Positions 43,163 to 53,830 of a DNA stretch of 64,000 nt are shown here, in pieces. Source of the DNA: Streptomyces tendae (GTDB lineage Bacteria > Actinomycetota > Actinomycetes > Streptomycetales > Streptomycetaceae); the NCBI RefSeq assembly GCF_014650435.1, contig NZ_BMUY01000002.1, positions 186,001 through 250,000 on the forward strand, written 5' to 3'. The translations under genes were made by a program, and so were the position numbers. Within the stretch, counting starts at the first letter, position 1; every line of letters begins with the position of its first letter. The notes under the pieces are model-generated. The model searched no databases. It saw only the letters and a program-made list of their open reading frames with translations, and had not been told where the DNA came from.

Positions 43163-44250
43163 TCAGCCGAACTCGGCCGCGACCAGCTCCGCGATCTGTG
43201 CCGTGTTCAGGGCGGCACCCTTGCGCAGGTTGTCCCCGCACACGAAGAGTTCCAGTGCGGTCGGATCGTCCAGGGCCCGGCGCACCCGGCCGACCCAGGT
43301 CGGGTCGGTGCCGACCGCGTCGGCGGGCGTCGGGAACTCCCCCGCGGCCGGGTTGTCGAAGAGGACGACGCCCGGTGCGGTGGCCAGGATCTCCCGGGCC
43401 CCCTGGACGGTGACGTCGCTCTCGAAGCGGGCGTGGACGGTCAGCGAGTGCGTGGTGACCACGGGGACCCGTACGCAGGTCACGGCGACCGGCAGCCGCG
43501 GCAGTCCGAGGATCTTGCGGGACTCGTCCCGCACCTTCATCTCCTCCGAGGACCAGCCGTCCTCCCGCAGCGACCCGGCCCACGGTACGACGTTCAGCGC
43601 GACCGGCTCCGGGAACGGCCCGGTGTCGTCGCCGACGGCCCGCCGTACGTCGCCGGGGTGCGTCCCCAACTCCGTCCCGGCCACCAGCGACAGCTGCCGG
43701 CGCAGCGTGTCCACGCCGTCCCGCCCGGCTCCGCTGACCGCCTGGTACGAGGAGACGACCAGCTCGCGCAGCCCGAACTCGGCGTGCAGCGCGCCCAGCG
43801 CCACGATCATGGACAGCGTCGTGCAGTTCGGGTTGGCGACGATGCCGCGGGGCCGCATCCGCACCGCGTGCGGATTGACCTCGGGCACGACGAGCGGCAC
43901 GTCCGGGTCCATCCGGAACGCGCCGGAGTTGTCGACCACCACCACGCCCTTGGCGGCGGCGACGGGCGCCCACTGGGCGGCGACCTCGTCGGGCACGTCG
44001 AACATGGCGACGTCGACCCCGTCGAACGCCTCTTCGCTCAGCGCGACGACCTCGACCTCCTCGCCGCGCACGGCCAGCTTGCGGCCGGCCGAGCGCGGGG
44101 AGGCGATCAGGCGGATGTCGCCCCAGACGTCCGCGTGCTGGGACAGGATCTGGAGCATGACCGAGCCGACGGCACCGGTCGCGCCCACGACTGCGAGCGT
44201 GGGCCGACCGGTACGGCCGCCGTCCCGGCCGGTGTCTTGCCTGGCGGACA

Positions 44251-44251
<1 letters not shown>
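43163..44251 (-). CDS. asd: Aspartate-semialdehyde dehydrogenase
   Basis: A 362-residue enzyme that reduces aspartyl phosphate to aspartate semialdehyde with NADPH for lysine/DAP, threonine and methionine. NADP is bound at [13 protein letters not shown]; the catalytic Cys lies in ANPNCTT near residue 140 and the His in the region [15 protein letters not shown] to [12 protein letters not shown] is conserved. The ATG at 44251 overlaps the ask stop by one base (TGATG), so ask-asd is a coupled operon. Confidence 0.95.
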
Positions 44252-45528
<1,277 letters not shown>

Positions 45529-45835
45529 GTGCGCTCCTCGCTCAATCCGTCTCTTTCCGCACGTACGTATATGTACTGCGGTCGGCTCATTTTACCGAGC
45601 GTCCGGATTTCCCCCCTGCGGTATCGCATGGTGAGACTTCCGGGCCACCCACTGTTCGGGGTGGCTCATGCCCATCGCGGCGCCGGTCACTCGGGAAAGT
45701 GCGGTGTGTCACACGTTCACAAGTGCTTCCCGCCACGTGGAAAGCCGGGTTGGTTGAACGTGCAACCCTTGGGGCCGGTGGTGAGTCTGAGGGCTGTGGC
45801 GCGCGGTGCGCCACGCTCTGGGGAGGATCACCGCC
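45529..45835. promoter_or_regulatory. Divergent ask / FG-GAP gene control region
   Basis: About 307 non-coding bases, A/T-richer near 45,570-45,600, carrying the promoters of the ask-asd operon (leftward) and the secreted FG-GAP protein gene (rightward). No clear dyad seen; a GGGAGG at 45821 is the ribosome site of the rightward gene. Confidence 0.45.
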
Positions 45836-48034
45836 TTGTCTCACGTACGCCCGTCCGGCCGTAGGTTCGCGGCCGCCGTCACCGTCGTTCTCGCCGTCAC
45901 CGCCGGTCTGACCGGGACGCCCGGTCCGGCCCAGGCCGCGCCTGCGGTACCGAGTACGGCGACAGCGCTCCAGGCTGCCTCCGATTCCCTCCCCCCGTTC
46001 CCGGTGGATCGGGAACTCACCGGCGTGACCGCGTCCGGTTACGTGGTCAGGGACCAGGCCATGCGCACCAGGTCCTGGGTGCGGGCCTCGGACGGGGCGG
46101 TGACCGAGTTGGGAGAGGACCCCGTACGGGCCACCGGGCAAGGAGATCTGGTTGCGGTGTGGAACACCGACCGGGCCGACGTGCGGGACCTGGCCGGCGG
46201 TCGGACGGTGCTCAGCGTCCCCACCGACTCGGCCGAGGGTGTCGACTTCGTCGGCGCCGCGGGTGAGGCCGTCTTCACGACGGACAGGGACGCGACGGCC
46301 GGAGCCGAGCTGTGGATGCACACGGCGAACGGCACCACGGTGGCGGTGACGGGACTGCCGGACGACGCGCGCGATCACTTCGTCCTGAACAGCACGGCCG
46401 ACCACGCGCTGGTCAGGTACAAGACGGACACGCCAGGAAGGAGCCTGGCCCTGCTGGACCTGGCCACCGGCGCCGCGACAGTGCCCGACCTGTCGAACGG
46501 AGCCAACCTTGCCGGTGACATGGCCCTCTCCCGGACCCACGCCGCCTGGGTGGAACGCGACGGCGCCAGAACCAGCGTGGTGGTGCGCGCCCACGACACC
46601 GGAGAGACCCAACGAATCCCGGTGGGTGACAACCTGTCCACGACTCTCGAGATCGGCCTTCAGGGCGACTACCTGACCTACGCCCGGAAGGGCGGCCTCA
46701 CCGCCGGCGGATCGGATCCGCTCCACGCCCTGACCGCCTACGGCCTCAAGGACGGAACCACTACCAAGCTCCTGGACCACGTGGTCTCGGCCGACACGTC
46801 TCCCTCCGGCGTGCTCTACGTCCGCGGCGGAACGGTCGCGGAGGGCGAAGGCGTCTACCGCGTCGACTCCGGCGCGGACGGCACACCGACCGCGGCGCTC
46901 GTCGCGAGCACCGGCGAGCCGACCGAGCTCACCCTCCGCCGGTCCGACGTCCTCCCCGTGGTCGACCTCAGCTCCGACACTTCTGAGGCCATGGTCTGGT
47001 ACCTGTCGCGGGGCAACGCCGAGGTGAAGGTGATCCTGCGCCATGAGCGCACGGGAGAGAGCGCCGAGTTCACCCTGGGGCCCCGAGAGCAGCCGGCAAG
47101 GTTCTCCATCGCCTGGCCGGGCGACCTCGACCGAGGGACGTTGAGCGCCTACAACGGCGACTACACGTGGGAGCTGTCGGCCCGGCCGGTCAACGGCATC
47201 GGCCCGGTACTGACCCGGACCGGCACGTTCAAGGTGGCCCGCTGGCGAGCCGCCCCGCACGACTTCAACGACAACGGCAGCCCGGATCTTCTCGCGCGCG
47301 ACTCCTCGGGCCACCTGTGGCGCGAGGACTCGCACTTCTCCCGCGAGGGCGTACTGAACCACACGGGACACACCGCCCTCGTGGGCGGCGGCTGGAACGT
47401 CTACGACCGGATCGAAGCGGCCGCCAACCTCGGCGGTGCCCCGACCGGCGACCTGGTCGCCCGCGACAAGGACGGCGTCCTCTGGCTCTACCTCGGCAAG
47501 GGCGACGGCACCTTCGCCGGCCGCAGCCGCATCGGCGGCGGCTGGGGCGTCTACGACAAGATCACCGCGGGCAGCGACCTCGACAACGACGGCAAGGCCG
47601 ACCTGCTGGCTGCCGACAAGAGCGGCGTCCTGTGGCTCTACCGGGGTACCGGCAACTGGCGGGCACCCTTCACCGACCGCACCCGCGTCGGCGGCGGCTG
47701 GGGGATCTACGACCAGCTCACCGCGATCGGGCTCGACGGCGCCATGACCGGCGACATGGTCGCCCGCGACAAGTCCGGCGTGCTGTGGCTCTACCGGGGC
47801 CTGGACGACGGCACCTTCGCCGCCCGCACCCGCATCGGCGGCGGCTGGGGCGCCTACCAGGAGACCGTCGGCATCGGCGACGCCAACCGTGACGGACGTG
47901 CCGACCTGTTCGCCTACGGCAGCCACGGTACGAGGTACTTCTACGCGGGCACCGGCGACTGGCACGCCCCCTTCGCCCCCCGCGAGATCTCCACTCTGTT
48001 TCCGGCCCAGCAGAACGTCACGTCGGTTTCCTGA
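45836..48034 (+). CDS. Secreted FG-GAP/VCBS repeat protein
   Basis: A 732-residue exported protein. A signal peptide (about residues 1-38, Arg-rich then AAAVTVVLAVTAGLTG with AQA cleavage) precedes a large domain of WD/Kelch-like beta repeats and, from about residue 475, at least four FG-GAP/VCBS repeats with Asp/Asn-rich calcium sites (DFNDNGSPDLLARDSSG, DLDNDGKADLLAADKSG). The TTG start at 45836 is preceded by GGGAGG nine bases upstream. Such proteins bind the cell wall, matrix or surfaces; the ligand is unknown. A hairpin follows. Confidence 0.88.
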   Translation: MSHVRPSGRRFAAAVTVVLAVTAGLTGTPGPAQAAPAVPSTATALQAASDSLPPFPVDRELTGVTASGYVVRDQAMRTRSWVRASDGAVTELGEDPVRATGQGDLVAVWNTDRADVRDLAGGRTVLSVPTDSAEGVDFVGAAGEAVFTTDRDATAGAELWMHTANGTTVAVTGLPDDARDHFVLNSTADHALVRYKTDTPGRSLALLDLATGAATVPDLSNGANLAGDMALSRTHAAWVERDGARTSVVVRAHDTGETQRIPVGDNLSTTLEIGLQGDYLTYARKGGLTAGGSDPLHALTAYGLKDGTTTKLLDHVVSADTSPSGVLYVRGGTVAEGEGVYRVDSGADGTPTAALVASTGEPTELTLRRSDVLPVVDLSSDTSEAMVWYLSRGNAEVKVILRHERTGESAEFTLGPREQPARFSIAWPGDLDRGTLSAYNGDYTWELSARPVNGIGPVLTRTGTFKVARWRAAPHDFNDNGSPDLLARDSSGHLWREDSHFSREGVLNHTGHTALVGGGWNVYDRIEAAANLGGAPTGDLVARDKDGVLWLYLGKGDGTFAGRSRIGGGWGVYDKITAGSDLDNDGKADLLAADKSGVLWLYRGTGNWRAPFTDRTRVGGGWGIYDQLTAIGLDGAMTGDMVARDKSGVLWLYRGLDDGTFAARTRIGGGWGAYQETVGIGDANRDGRADLFAYGSHGTRYFYAGTGDWHAPFAPREISTLFPAQQNVTSVS

Positions 48035-48041
48035 CCGGACC

Positions 48042-48064
48042 GGCCGGGGCTCGTCGCCCCGGCC
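48042..48064. terminator. Hairpin after FG-GAP gene
   Basis: A perfect 9-bp stem GGCCGGGGC/GCCCCGGCC with a TCGTC loop, starting eight bases past the stop of the FG-GAP gene. It ends right before the stop codon of the convergent Uma2 remnant. Confidence 0.82.
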
Positions 48065-48068
48065 GTGC

Positions 48069-48254
48069 TCAGTCCGCCAGTTCCTTGAGGGGCTCGGTGT
48101 CGAGGGTGATGTCGACGGGGGCGGGGAGGTGCACGGTCGCGCCGAAGGGCAACCTCTCCTCGTGCTGGTAGCTGCCGTTCTCCGGTTGATCGAACACGAC
48201 GACAGAGCAGCTTTCCCGGTCGATGAGGAGGTAGACCGGGATCCCGGCAGCCGC
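48069..48254 (-). pseudogene. Uma2-family endonuclease, C-terminal remnant
   Basis: Reading from about 48254 leftward gives AGIPVYLLIDRESCSVVVFD and on to KELAD at the stop, which matches the C-terminal part of the Uma2/DUF820 nuclease fold common in streptomycetes. The N-terminal part is missing, and the frame falls apart into FFGRLP upstream of AAAGIP. It is a broken gene end, next to other rearranged fragments. No function. Confidence 0.75.
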
Positions 48255-48415
48255 CCGAAGAAGGCGAAGATCCGTCAGAAGGCAGCCCCGCGCCGGGCTC
48301 GGGTGACCCGCGCCGTCATGGCCTGCATGAGCTGCGACGCGGACGAGCGGACGACGGAGATCAGGGACGGCATGTGCCCCGACTGCCGCGCCGAGTACGA
48401 GGCGGCCGTGGCGGG
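48255..48415 (+). pseudogene. Zinc-ribbon C-terminal fragment in inverted orientation
   Basis: On the plus strand the frame through 48327 reads PKKAKIRQKAAPRRARVTRA, then CMSCDADERTTEIRDGMCPDC with two CxxC pairs, and ends about AEYEAAVAG. It has G/C third positions in every codon. The sequence resembles the zinc-ribbon tail of actinobacterial helix-turn-helix proteins, such as the one whose N-terminal half lies next door in the opposite direction. It has no start of its own and is read as part of a rearranged gene. Confidence 0.5.
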
Positions 48416-48940
48416 CATCCTGTTCTCCAGTCGGTTGCGGGCGAGTCCGCCCGGGTTGTTCACGGTCGCGGGAAGGCCGTCGGTCACCGCGCGGGTGATG
48501 TCCTGGGGTGTCGCGCCCCGCGTCAGCAATTCCTCGGCCAGGGATGCGAGGGACCGGCAGTCCGCCTCGGACAGGCGCATGCGGGGTTCTGTGTCGCGGA
48601 TCGCTGCGAGGGCGAGGTACGAGGTCCTGGACTCCGGGTCCGCCTCGGTCCCGGGACGCGGCTCGGGCTCCGGTTCGGGCAGCTCGGGCTCGTCGGTGCG
48701 GGCCAGGCCGGGGCGGAGGTCACCGGGCACGATCCGGCCGTTGCGCTGCCGCGCGAACTCCGCCCACCAGTCCGCCGACCTGCGCGTACGCGACCAGTAC
48801 GTCCGCGTGACCCACCGCATGGTGCTGCCCTCGACTGTGAGGTGTTCCCTGATCCAGCGCAGGTGGCCGGCTTCGGTGATGCGGGTCAGCGACGTGCGCA
48901 TCGCCTGCTGGCCGTAGCGCGGGTGCTCCGCCGGGAGCAC
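48275..48940 (-). pseudogene. Helix-turn-helix protein, truncated at both ends
   Basis: The recognisable part (48420-48935) reads YGQQAMRTSLTRITEAGHLR, then RWVTRTYWSRTRRSADWWAEF and a Pro/Glu-rich hinge, matching the replication-initiator-like HTH proteins of streptomycetes. After RNRLENRMPA (48420) the frame turns into Ser/Arg-rich shadow sequence while a zinc-ribbon tail appears on the other strand, so the original C-terminus seems lost. The N-terminus also begins in the middle of the domain. Treated as a broken gene. Confidence 0.6.
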
Positions 48941-49042
48941 CTTTACGAGGTACGGCGTCTCAACCCACTTACAGACTTGAGTAGTTGGGTATTTCGACCA
49001 GACCAGAAACCCAAGGGAAGAGCTCGGGTCCCGGGGCTGGGC

Positions 49043-49228
49043 TCAAGCTTCGGGCTGAACTGCGGCGATGAACGCCGACCAGGCGGGGGCCGAGACCTGA
49101 AACTCGGGCCCCGCGGGGGCGGTCTTGGAGTCGCGGACGTGTATCGCGCCGCAGCGCGCGACCTCGACGCAGTTGCCGCCTTCGCTGTCGCTGTAGCTCG
49201 ACTTGACCCACTTCAACTGGTCGCTCAC
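49043..49228 (-). CDS. DUF397 protein
   Basis: A 61-residue DUF397 protein: LKWVKSSYSDSEGGNCVEVA, then IHVRDSKTAPAGPEF and a Trp/Phe-rich end. It overlaps the XRE regulator by four bases and is its usual partner. Paired genes of this type act in Streptomyces development and secondary metabolism, partly as toxin/antitoxin-like or sigma-linked regulators. The small size is normal. Confidence 0.93.
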   Translation of the reverse strand: MSDQLKWVKSSYSDSEGGNCVEVARCGAIHVRDSKTAPAGPEFQVSAPAWSAFIAAVQPEA

Positions 49229-50037
49229 GACTGGCTCACCATCCGCTCGATGAAACGGGCAGTCTCGTCGGGATCGAGCGCCCGCGTGCGGATCATGCTT
49301 AGCCGCTCAGTCACGCGGCTGACAACACCCGCATCGGCCGAAAGCTCACTGGCGAACGCGCCCTCCATGAAGGCAAGTCGCTCGTGATCCTGCCCCTCCA
49401 CCAAGACCATGGGGCCCTCCAGCGCATTGCCGATCGCCTGCCCGAAGGGAAGTACCTGCAACACCACGTTGCGCAGCCCTGCCACCTCCAGCAGGCGTTG
49501 CAACTGCGCCTCGTCCACCCACGGGTTTCGCAGGACCGCCTCGTACAGAACGAAGCTCAACCCCACCGGCGGCTTCCGATCTGTGAGGATCGCCTGTCGC
49601 TCCATTCGGGCGGCGACCCGCTCCTCCACCGTCTCCTCGTCCAGGGGCGGGATGCGGTTGTCGATGAGCGCCTGCGCGTAGGCCCTCGTCTGCAACAGTC
49701 CGGGGATCAGGGCGACTTCGTACGTCCACAGACTCGTCGCCTCCCGCTCCCGCTCGATGAAGTCCACCGCCCGAGCCGAGTACCGCTCCCTGCGCACGTA
49801 CTCCTTCGCCGCGCTCAGCATGCCCTGCGCGCCGCACAGTTCGTCCGCGATGTCCAGGAGGCGGGGCGACGGCATGCGTACGCCGCGCTCCATGGACGCG
49901 ATGGTCTCGGGGGCGTAGTTGGCGGCGGTGGCCAGGGCCTCGCGACTGACGTTGGCCATGGAGCGCCAGCGTTTGATCTGGTTGCCGCTGTAGCACCAGG
50001 CCGCGGGTGGCTGGGAGTTGCTGTTCGGCTTCGGCAC
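49225..50037 (-). CDS. XRE-family regulator with DUF5753
   Basis: A 270-residue protein with an N-terminal helix-turn-helix (IKRWRSMANVSREALATAAN, about residues 20-75) and a C-terminal DUF5753 domain (about residues 95-265) including LIPGLLQTRAYAQAL and GLSFVLYEAVL. GTG at 50037 has GGAGG eight bases upstream; a longer frame to 50118 lacks support. Partner of the following DUF397 gene. Its target in this strain is unknown. Confidence 0.92.
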   Translation of the reverse strand: MPKPNSNSQPPAAWCYSGNQIKRWRSMANVSREALATAANYAPETIASMERGVRMPSPRLLDIADELCGAQGMLSAAKEYVRRERYSARAVDFIEREREATSLWTYEVALIPGLLQTRAYAQALIDNRIPPLDEETVEERVAARMERQAILTDRKPPVGLSFVLYEAVLRNPWVDEAQLQRLLEVAGLRNVVLQVLPFGQAIGNALEGPMVLVEGQDHERLAFMEGAFASELSADAGVVSRVTERLSMIRTRALDPDETARFIERMVSQS

Positions 50038-50248
50038 GGCGCCCACCTCCGACTGCTCGTTGACTACCGAGCGTAGCTTTGTCGGTGCCAGCTTGTGACC
50101 ATGACGGAGACAATTCACCGCCCCTCATGGGTCCCGCCGACCCGGCACCAACTGCACCTCACCGGCGTGCACTTCGACGGACACCAATCGTCAGGAAGGT
50201 TGAGGTAATTGGGCCACGCAACTTCGGCCGCGCCGGAATGATGCGCGA

Positions 50249-50890
50249 GTGGAGAGATCGAACGAACTGGTGCGGGCTGCCCGAGGCGGGGACGCGGCTG
50301 AAGTAGTCCGGCTGCTGGACGCCGGGGTGCCCGTGGACGCCCTCGACGACGACGCGCGTACGGCGCTGGACCTGGCCGCCCAGGAGAACCACGCCGACGT
50401 CGTGCGGGTGCTGCTCGCGGCCGGTGCGGACGCGGCGGCGCATGCCGGGCCGTACCACGACCTGACCCCGCTGACCTGCGCGGCGATGGTCGGGAGCACG
50501 GATGCCGTCGCGGCGCTGCTGGACGCCGGGGTGTCCATGGGGGCGCAGGACCGGATCCCGTACACGCCGCTGGTGCTGGCCGCGGGCGACAACCATCCCG
50601 AGACCGTCGCTCTGTTGATCGACCGGGGGGCCGATCCGGAGGACCGGGCCATGAAGGGACGGACGGCGCTCGAATGGGCTGCCTGCCGCGGGTCCGTCGA
50701 GTCGGTGGTCGTGCTGCTGCGGCGGGGGGCCGAGGCCACGGACACGGCCCTGCGCTGCGCGCTGCGGCACGCCGACCGGGGCGAGGAGGAGAGGGAGCGC
50801 TACGGGCGGGTCGTCAGGGCGCTGCGTTACGCGCGTGCCCGGGCGGCGGGCACCGCCGCTCCACCGGCCGCGCGCCGGGCGGCCGAGTGA
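50249..50890 (+). CDS. Ankyrin-repeat protein
   Basis: A 213-residue protein made mainly of four to five ankyrin repeats (about residues 3-165), recognisable by VVRLLDAGVPVDALDDDART, TALDLAAQENHADVV and TPLVLAAGDNHPETV. The tail is Arg/Ala-rich. Ankyrin repeats bind other proteins; the partner is unknown. GTG at 50249 is the likely start; upstream ATGs are out of frame. Divergent from the XRE regulator. Confidence 0.88.
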   Translation: MERSNELVRAARGGDAAEVVRLLDAGVPVDALDDDARTALDLAAQENHADVVRVLLAAGADAAAHAGPYHDLTPLTCAAMVGSTDAVAALLDAGVSMGAQDRIPYTPLVLAAGDNHPETVALLIDRGADPEDRAMKGRTALEWAACRGSVESVVVLLRRGAEATDTALRCALRHADRGEEERERYGRVVRALRYARARAAGTAAPPAARRAAE

Positions 50891-50960
50891 AGCGGAGCCG
50901 TTTCGTCAGGCATCGGTCCTCAGTCCTCCGGGCGTTCTCCTGCCCCGCGTCTTCCCTTCC

Positions 50961-52187
50961 TCATCGGGCAGTGGGGGCGAGGTCGTCGTCGGGCGCGTTG
51001 GCCGGGGTCTTCGTCCCCCGGCCGGTGGCCAGCCGCAGCAGCAGGGAGGCCGCGGCCAGGGTCACGCCGAACCAGAGGACGCTCGTGACTCCGACGTGGT
51101 CGACGAGCAGGCCGCCGAAGAGCGCGCCGAGCGCGATGCAGGTGTTGTACGCCATGGTGTTGAGCGACATGGCGGCTTCGAAGGTGTCGGGTGCGGAGGC
51201 GAGCGTCATGTTGATCTGGGACAGCTGCACGGCACCGAAGGAGAGCCCCCACAGGACCAGCGCGACGACGGCGCCGAGTTCCCCGTTCCCGACGAAGCGC
51301 AACAGCAACAGGGCCGCCAGGAGCCCCACGAGACCGGTGACGAAGGTGCCGCGCAGGCTCTTGTTCACCGTGTGTCCGGCGATGAAGTTACCGACCGCAC
51401 CGCCGACACCGAAGATGATCAGGACGGTGGTGATGAAGCCGGACGACGCGCCCGCGGTGTCCTCCAGGTAGGGGCGCACGAACGTGTAGGCGCCGAAGTG
51501 GCCGAGCACGAAGAAGACGACCATGACCAGCACCGTGCGCAACTGCCCGTTCCTGACCGGCAGTCGGAAGACCTCGCGGACGGACACCGCGTTCTGCGAC
51601 GGCATCGACGGGACGAGGGCCGCGACCGCGACCAGGACGAGCACGCTGAGGCCGGCCCAGATGCCGAAGGTGGTCCGCCAGTCCGTCTGCGCCTCGATGA
51701 CGGTGCCGAGGGGTATGCCGACGACCGTGGCGATGGCGATGCCGGACATCACCACCGCGGCGGCCCGGTTCGCGTGCCGTTCGGGCACGATCCGCATGGC
51801 CATGCTCACGCCGATGGCCCAGAAGACGCCGCTGGCGAAGCCCATGCCGAGCCGGGTGCCGAGGATCAGCGCGTAGTTCGGCGAGACGGCGGTGATGACG
51901 TTGCCCACGGCGAGCACCGCGAGCAGCGTGGTGAGCAGCGGGCGTCGGTCGACGCGCCGGGTCCAGGCGACGATGAACGGCACGCCGAGACCCGCCGCCA
52001 CACCCTGAGCGGTGACCATGAGACCGGCGACGCCGACGGAGATGTCCAGGTCCTCGCTCAGCGGAGTGAGCAGGCCCACGGGCATCAGCTCAGTGGTCAG
52101 GAAGACGAAGAGACTGGCCGTGATGGCGGCGACACCCAGCCATCCCTTCAGGGACGAGGACGAGGTCTCTTGCACGTGTGCGGACAT
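50961..52187 (-). CDS. MFS transporter (drug/sugar exporter type)
   Basis: A 408-residue transporter with twelve predicted transmembrane helices. The AraJ/YdhP-like features are FLTTELMPVGLLTPLSEDL in helix 1 and GMGFASGVFWAIGV in helix 5. It is divergent from a LysR-type regulator whose control region contains a perfect palindrome. Substrate is unknown; drug or sugar efflux are common in the family. Confidence 0.9.
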   Translation of the reverse strand: MSAHVQETSSSSLKGWLGVAAITASLFVFLTTELMPVGLLTPLSEDLDISVGVAGLMVTAQGVAAGLGVPFIVAWTRRVDRRPLLTTLLAVLAVGNVITAVSPNYALILGTRLGMGFASGVFWAIGVSMAMRIVPERHANRAAAVVMSGIAIATVVGIPLGTVIEAQTDWRTTFGIWAGLSVLVLVAVAALVPSMPSQNAVSVREVFRLPVRNGQLRTVLVMVVFFVLGHFGAYTFVRPYLEDTAGASSGFITTVLIIFGVGGAVGNFIAGHTVNKSLRGTFVTGLVGLLAALLLLRFVGNGELGAVVALVLWGLSFGAVQLSQINMTLASAPDTFEAAMSLNTMAYNTCIALGALFGGLLVDHVGVTSVLWFGVTLAAASLLLRLATGRGTKTPANAPDDDLAPTAR

Positions 52188-52245
52188 GTCAACGAAGTCT
52201 GCTGGCGCCCGATCAATGAGTCCAACACATGTTTGTCATCTCGTT

Positions 52246-52262
52246 CATCGTGATTCACGATG
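52246..52262. promoter_or_regulatory. Perfect palindrome over the LysR start codon
   Basis: CATCGTGA-T-TCACGATG is a 17-base perfect dyad covering the ATG of the LysR gene (52260) and facing the divergent MFS gene 72 bases away. It is a candidate binding site for LysR autoregulation, although LysR sites usually sit further upstream. Confidence 0.6.
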
Positions 52263-53156
52263 GATCTCATGGAGCTCCAGCAGATGCGCTATGTGCTCGC
52301 GGTCGCCGAGACCATGAGCTTCACCCGGGCCGCCGAGCGGTGTCACGTCGTGCAGTCCGCCCTCAGTCACCAGGTCGCGCGGCTGGAGCAGGAGCTGGGC
52401 AGCAGGCTGTTCGAGCGCACCACCCGCCGGGTGCGGCTGACGCCGGCCGGAGAGGCGTTCCTTCCGGCGGCCCGCCAGTGCCTGGCCGCCGCCGAACGCG
52501 CGGTCGCCGAGGTCGCCGCCGCCGTCGGTGAAGTCCGCGGGCAGCTCCGTGTCGGCGTGATCTCGTCCGTCGCCGCCGTCGACATCCCGCGCGCCCTGCG
52601 GGACTTCCGGCGGCGGTATCCGAAGGTGCGCGTCAGCCTGCGCGTGGGTGCCAGCGAGGAACTCGTCGAGCGGGTCGGGGAGGGTGACATCGAGGTCGCC
52701 TTCCTCGGGCTTCCGACCACGGCGCGGCCCCAGGGGGTCGAGGCCCATGCGCTCGGGCGTGACCGGCTCGTCGCAGTGGTCTCCCCCGATCACCCGCTGG
52801 CCCGCGCGGAAACGGTCGATCTGCGGCGGCTCGCCGAGGAGGAGTTCGTGGACCTGCCCGCGAAGACCGCCGGCCGAGCCCAGTCCGACCTGGCCTTCGC
52901 CGCCGCCGGCCTCACCCGTGACGTCGCCTTCGAAGTGACCAACACCCACTTCCTGGCCCGGCTGGTCGGTCAGGGCCTGGGCGTCGCGATGCTGCCGTAC
53001 GCGTACGTGGCCCAGCTCAGCGGTGTGACCACGCTCGAGGTCACCGACGCACCGGCCCGCGTCGAGTACGTCGTCTGGCCGACGGGGGGCCGCACACCCG
53101 CGGCGACCGCGTTCCTCCGCCTGCTCGACGTACCGGACGTCCGCGAGGAGACCTGA
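52260..53156 (+). CDS. LysR-family transcriptional regulator
   Basis: A 298-residue LysR protein: N-terminal winged helix (MRYVLAVAETMSFTRAAERC, about residues 9-66) and a periplasmic-binding-like effector domain (about residues 95-295). Start ATG at 52260 or, nine bases later, at MELQQ. Divergent from an MFS transporter that it probably regulates. The effector is unknown. Confidence 0.92.
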   Translation: MDLMELQQMRYVLAVAETMSFTRAAERCHVVQSALSHQVARLEQELGSRLFERTTRRVRLTPAGEAFLPAARQCLAAAERAVAEVAAAVGEVRGQLRVGVISSVAAVDIPRALRDFRRRYPKVRVSLRVGASEELVERVGEGDIEVAFLGLPTTARPQGVEAHALGRDRLVAVVSPDHPLARAETVDLRRLAEEEFVDLPAKTAGRAQSDLAFAAAGLTRDVAFEVTNTHFLARLVGQGLGVAMLPYAYVAQLSGVTTLEVTDAPARVEYVVWPTGGRTPAATAFLRLLDVPDVREET

Positions 53157-53170
53157 GACGAGCGGTGCCC

Positions 53171-53830
53171 TCAGGTGACCGGGCGCAGCCCCAGCGGGCC
53201 CGCGATCTCCTGGACCATGACGCGGCCGGCCTCCGACTCCAGGGCGTCGTCGCCGAGGTCCTGGTCGGTGTCGAGGCCGTCCAGCTCCTCCAGGGGCTGG
53301 TTGAGGCGGACGTGGGCGACGACGGACTGGAGTGCGCGCAGGGTCGCGGAGGCGGTGGAACCCCAGTTGGAGAAGTAGGAGAACTGCCACCACCACAGGG
53401 CTTCCGTGGTGCGGCCGGCCTTGTAGTGGACCATGCCGTGGCGGAGGTCGGTGATGACGTCGGTGAGGTCGTCGGAGATGCGGGCCGGGACCGGGGCCTT
53501 GCGCGGCTCGTAGGGGTCGAAGACCTCGGAGTAGACGTCGATCGGGTCGAGGATGCGGGCCAGGTTCTCCCGGATCTCGTCCACGTCCAGCTCCGGGCCC
53601 GGGTCGGGCTCGTAGCGCTCGTCCGGGACGATGTCCTCGTGGGCGCCCAGACGGCCTCCGGCCAGCATCAGCTGGGAGACCTCCAGGAGGAGGAAGGGGA
53701 CGGCCGAGTCGGGCTCGTCGCCCTTCGCCACCTCGGTGACGGCCACCAGGAAGCTCTCGATCTGGTCGGCGATCTGGACCGCGAAGTCGTCCGGGTTCTG
53801 ATCGGTCGCGTGCAGCGTGGCGTCAGACAT
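53171..53830 (-). CDS. DUF5063 protein
   Basis: A 219-residue cytosolic acidic protein of DUF5063, recognised from its beginning [16 protein letters not shown] and the aromatic [16 protein letters not shown] segment. It lies directly downstream of recR with an eight-base overlap, a conserved arrangement in actinobacteria that suggests a link to DNA repair or replication, but no activity is known. Convergent with LysR. Confidence 0.88.
   Translation of the reverse strand: MSDATLHATDQNPDDFAVQIADQIESFLVAVTEVAKGDEPDSAVPFLLLEVSQLMLAGGRLGAHEDIVPDERYEPDPGPELDVDEIRENLARILDPIDVYSEVFDPYEPRKAPVPARISDDLTDVITDLRHGMVHYKAGRTTEALWWWQFSYFSNWGSTASATLRALQSVVAHVRLNQPLEELDGLDTDQDLGDDALESEAGRVMVQEIAGPLGLRPVT

Noticed and set aside
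45587..47965. 792-codon minus-strand frame opposite the FG-GAP gene
   Set aside because: Shadow frame; the plus-strand gene has a signal peptide, ribosome site and calcium-repeat motifs.
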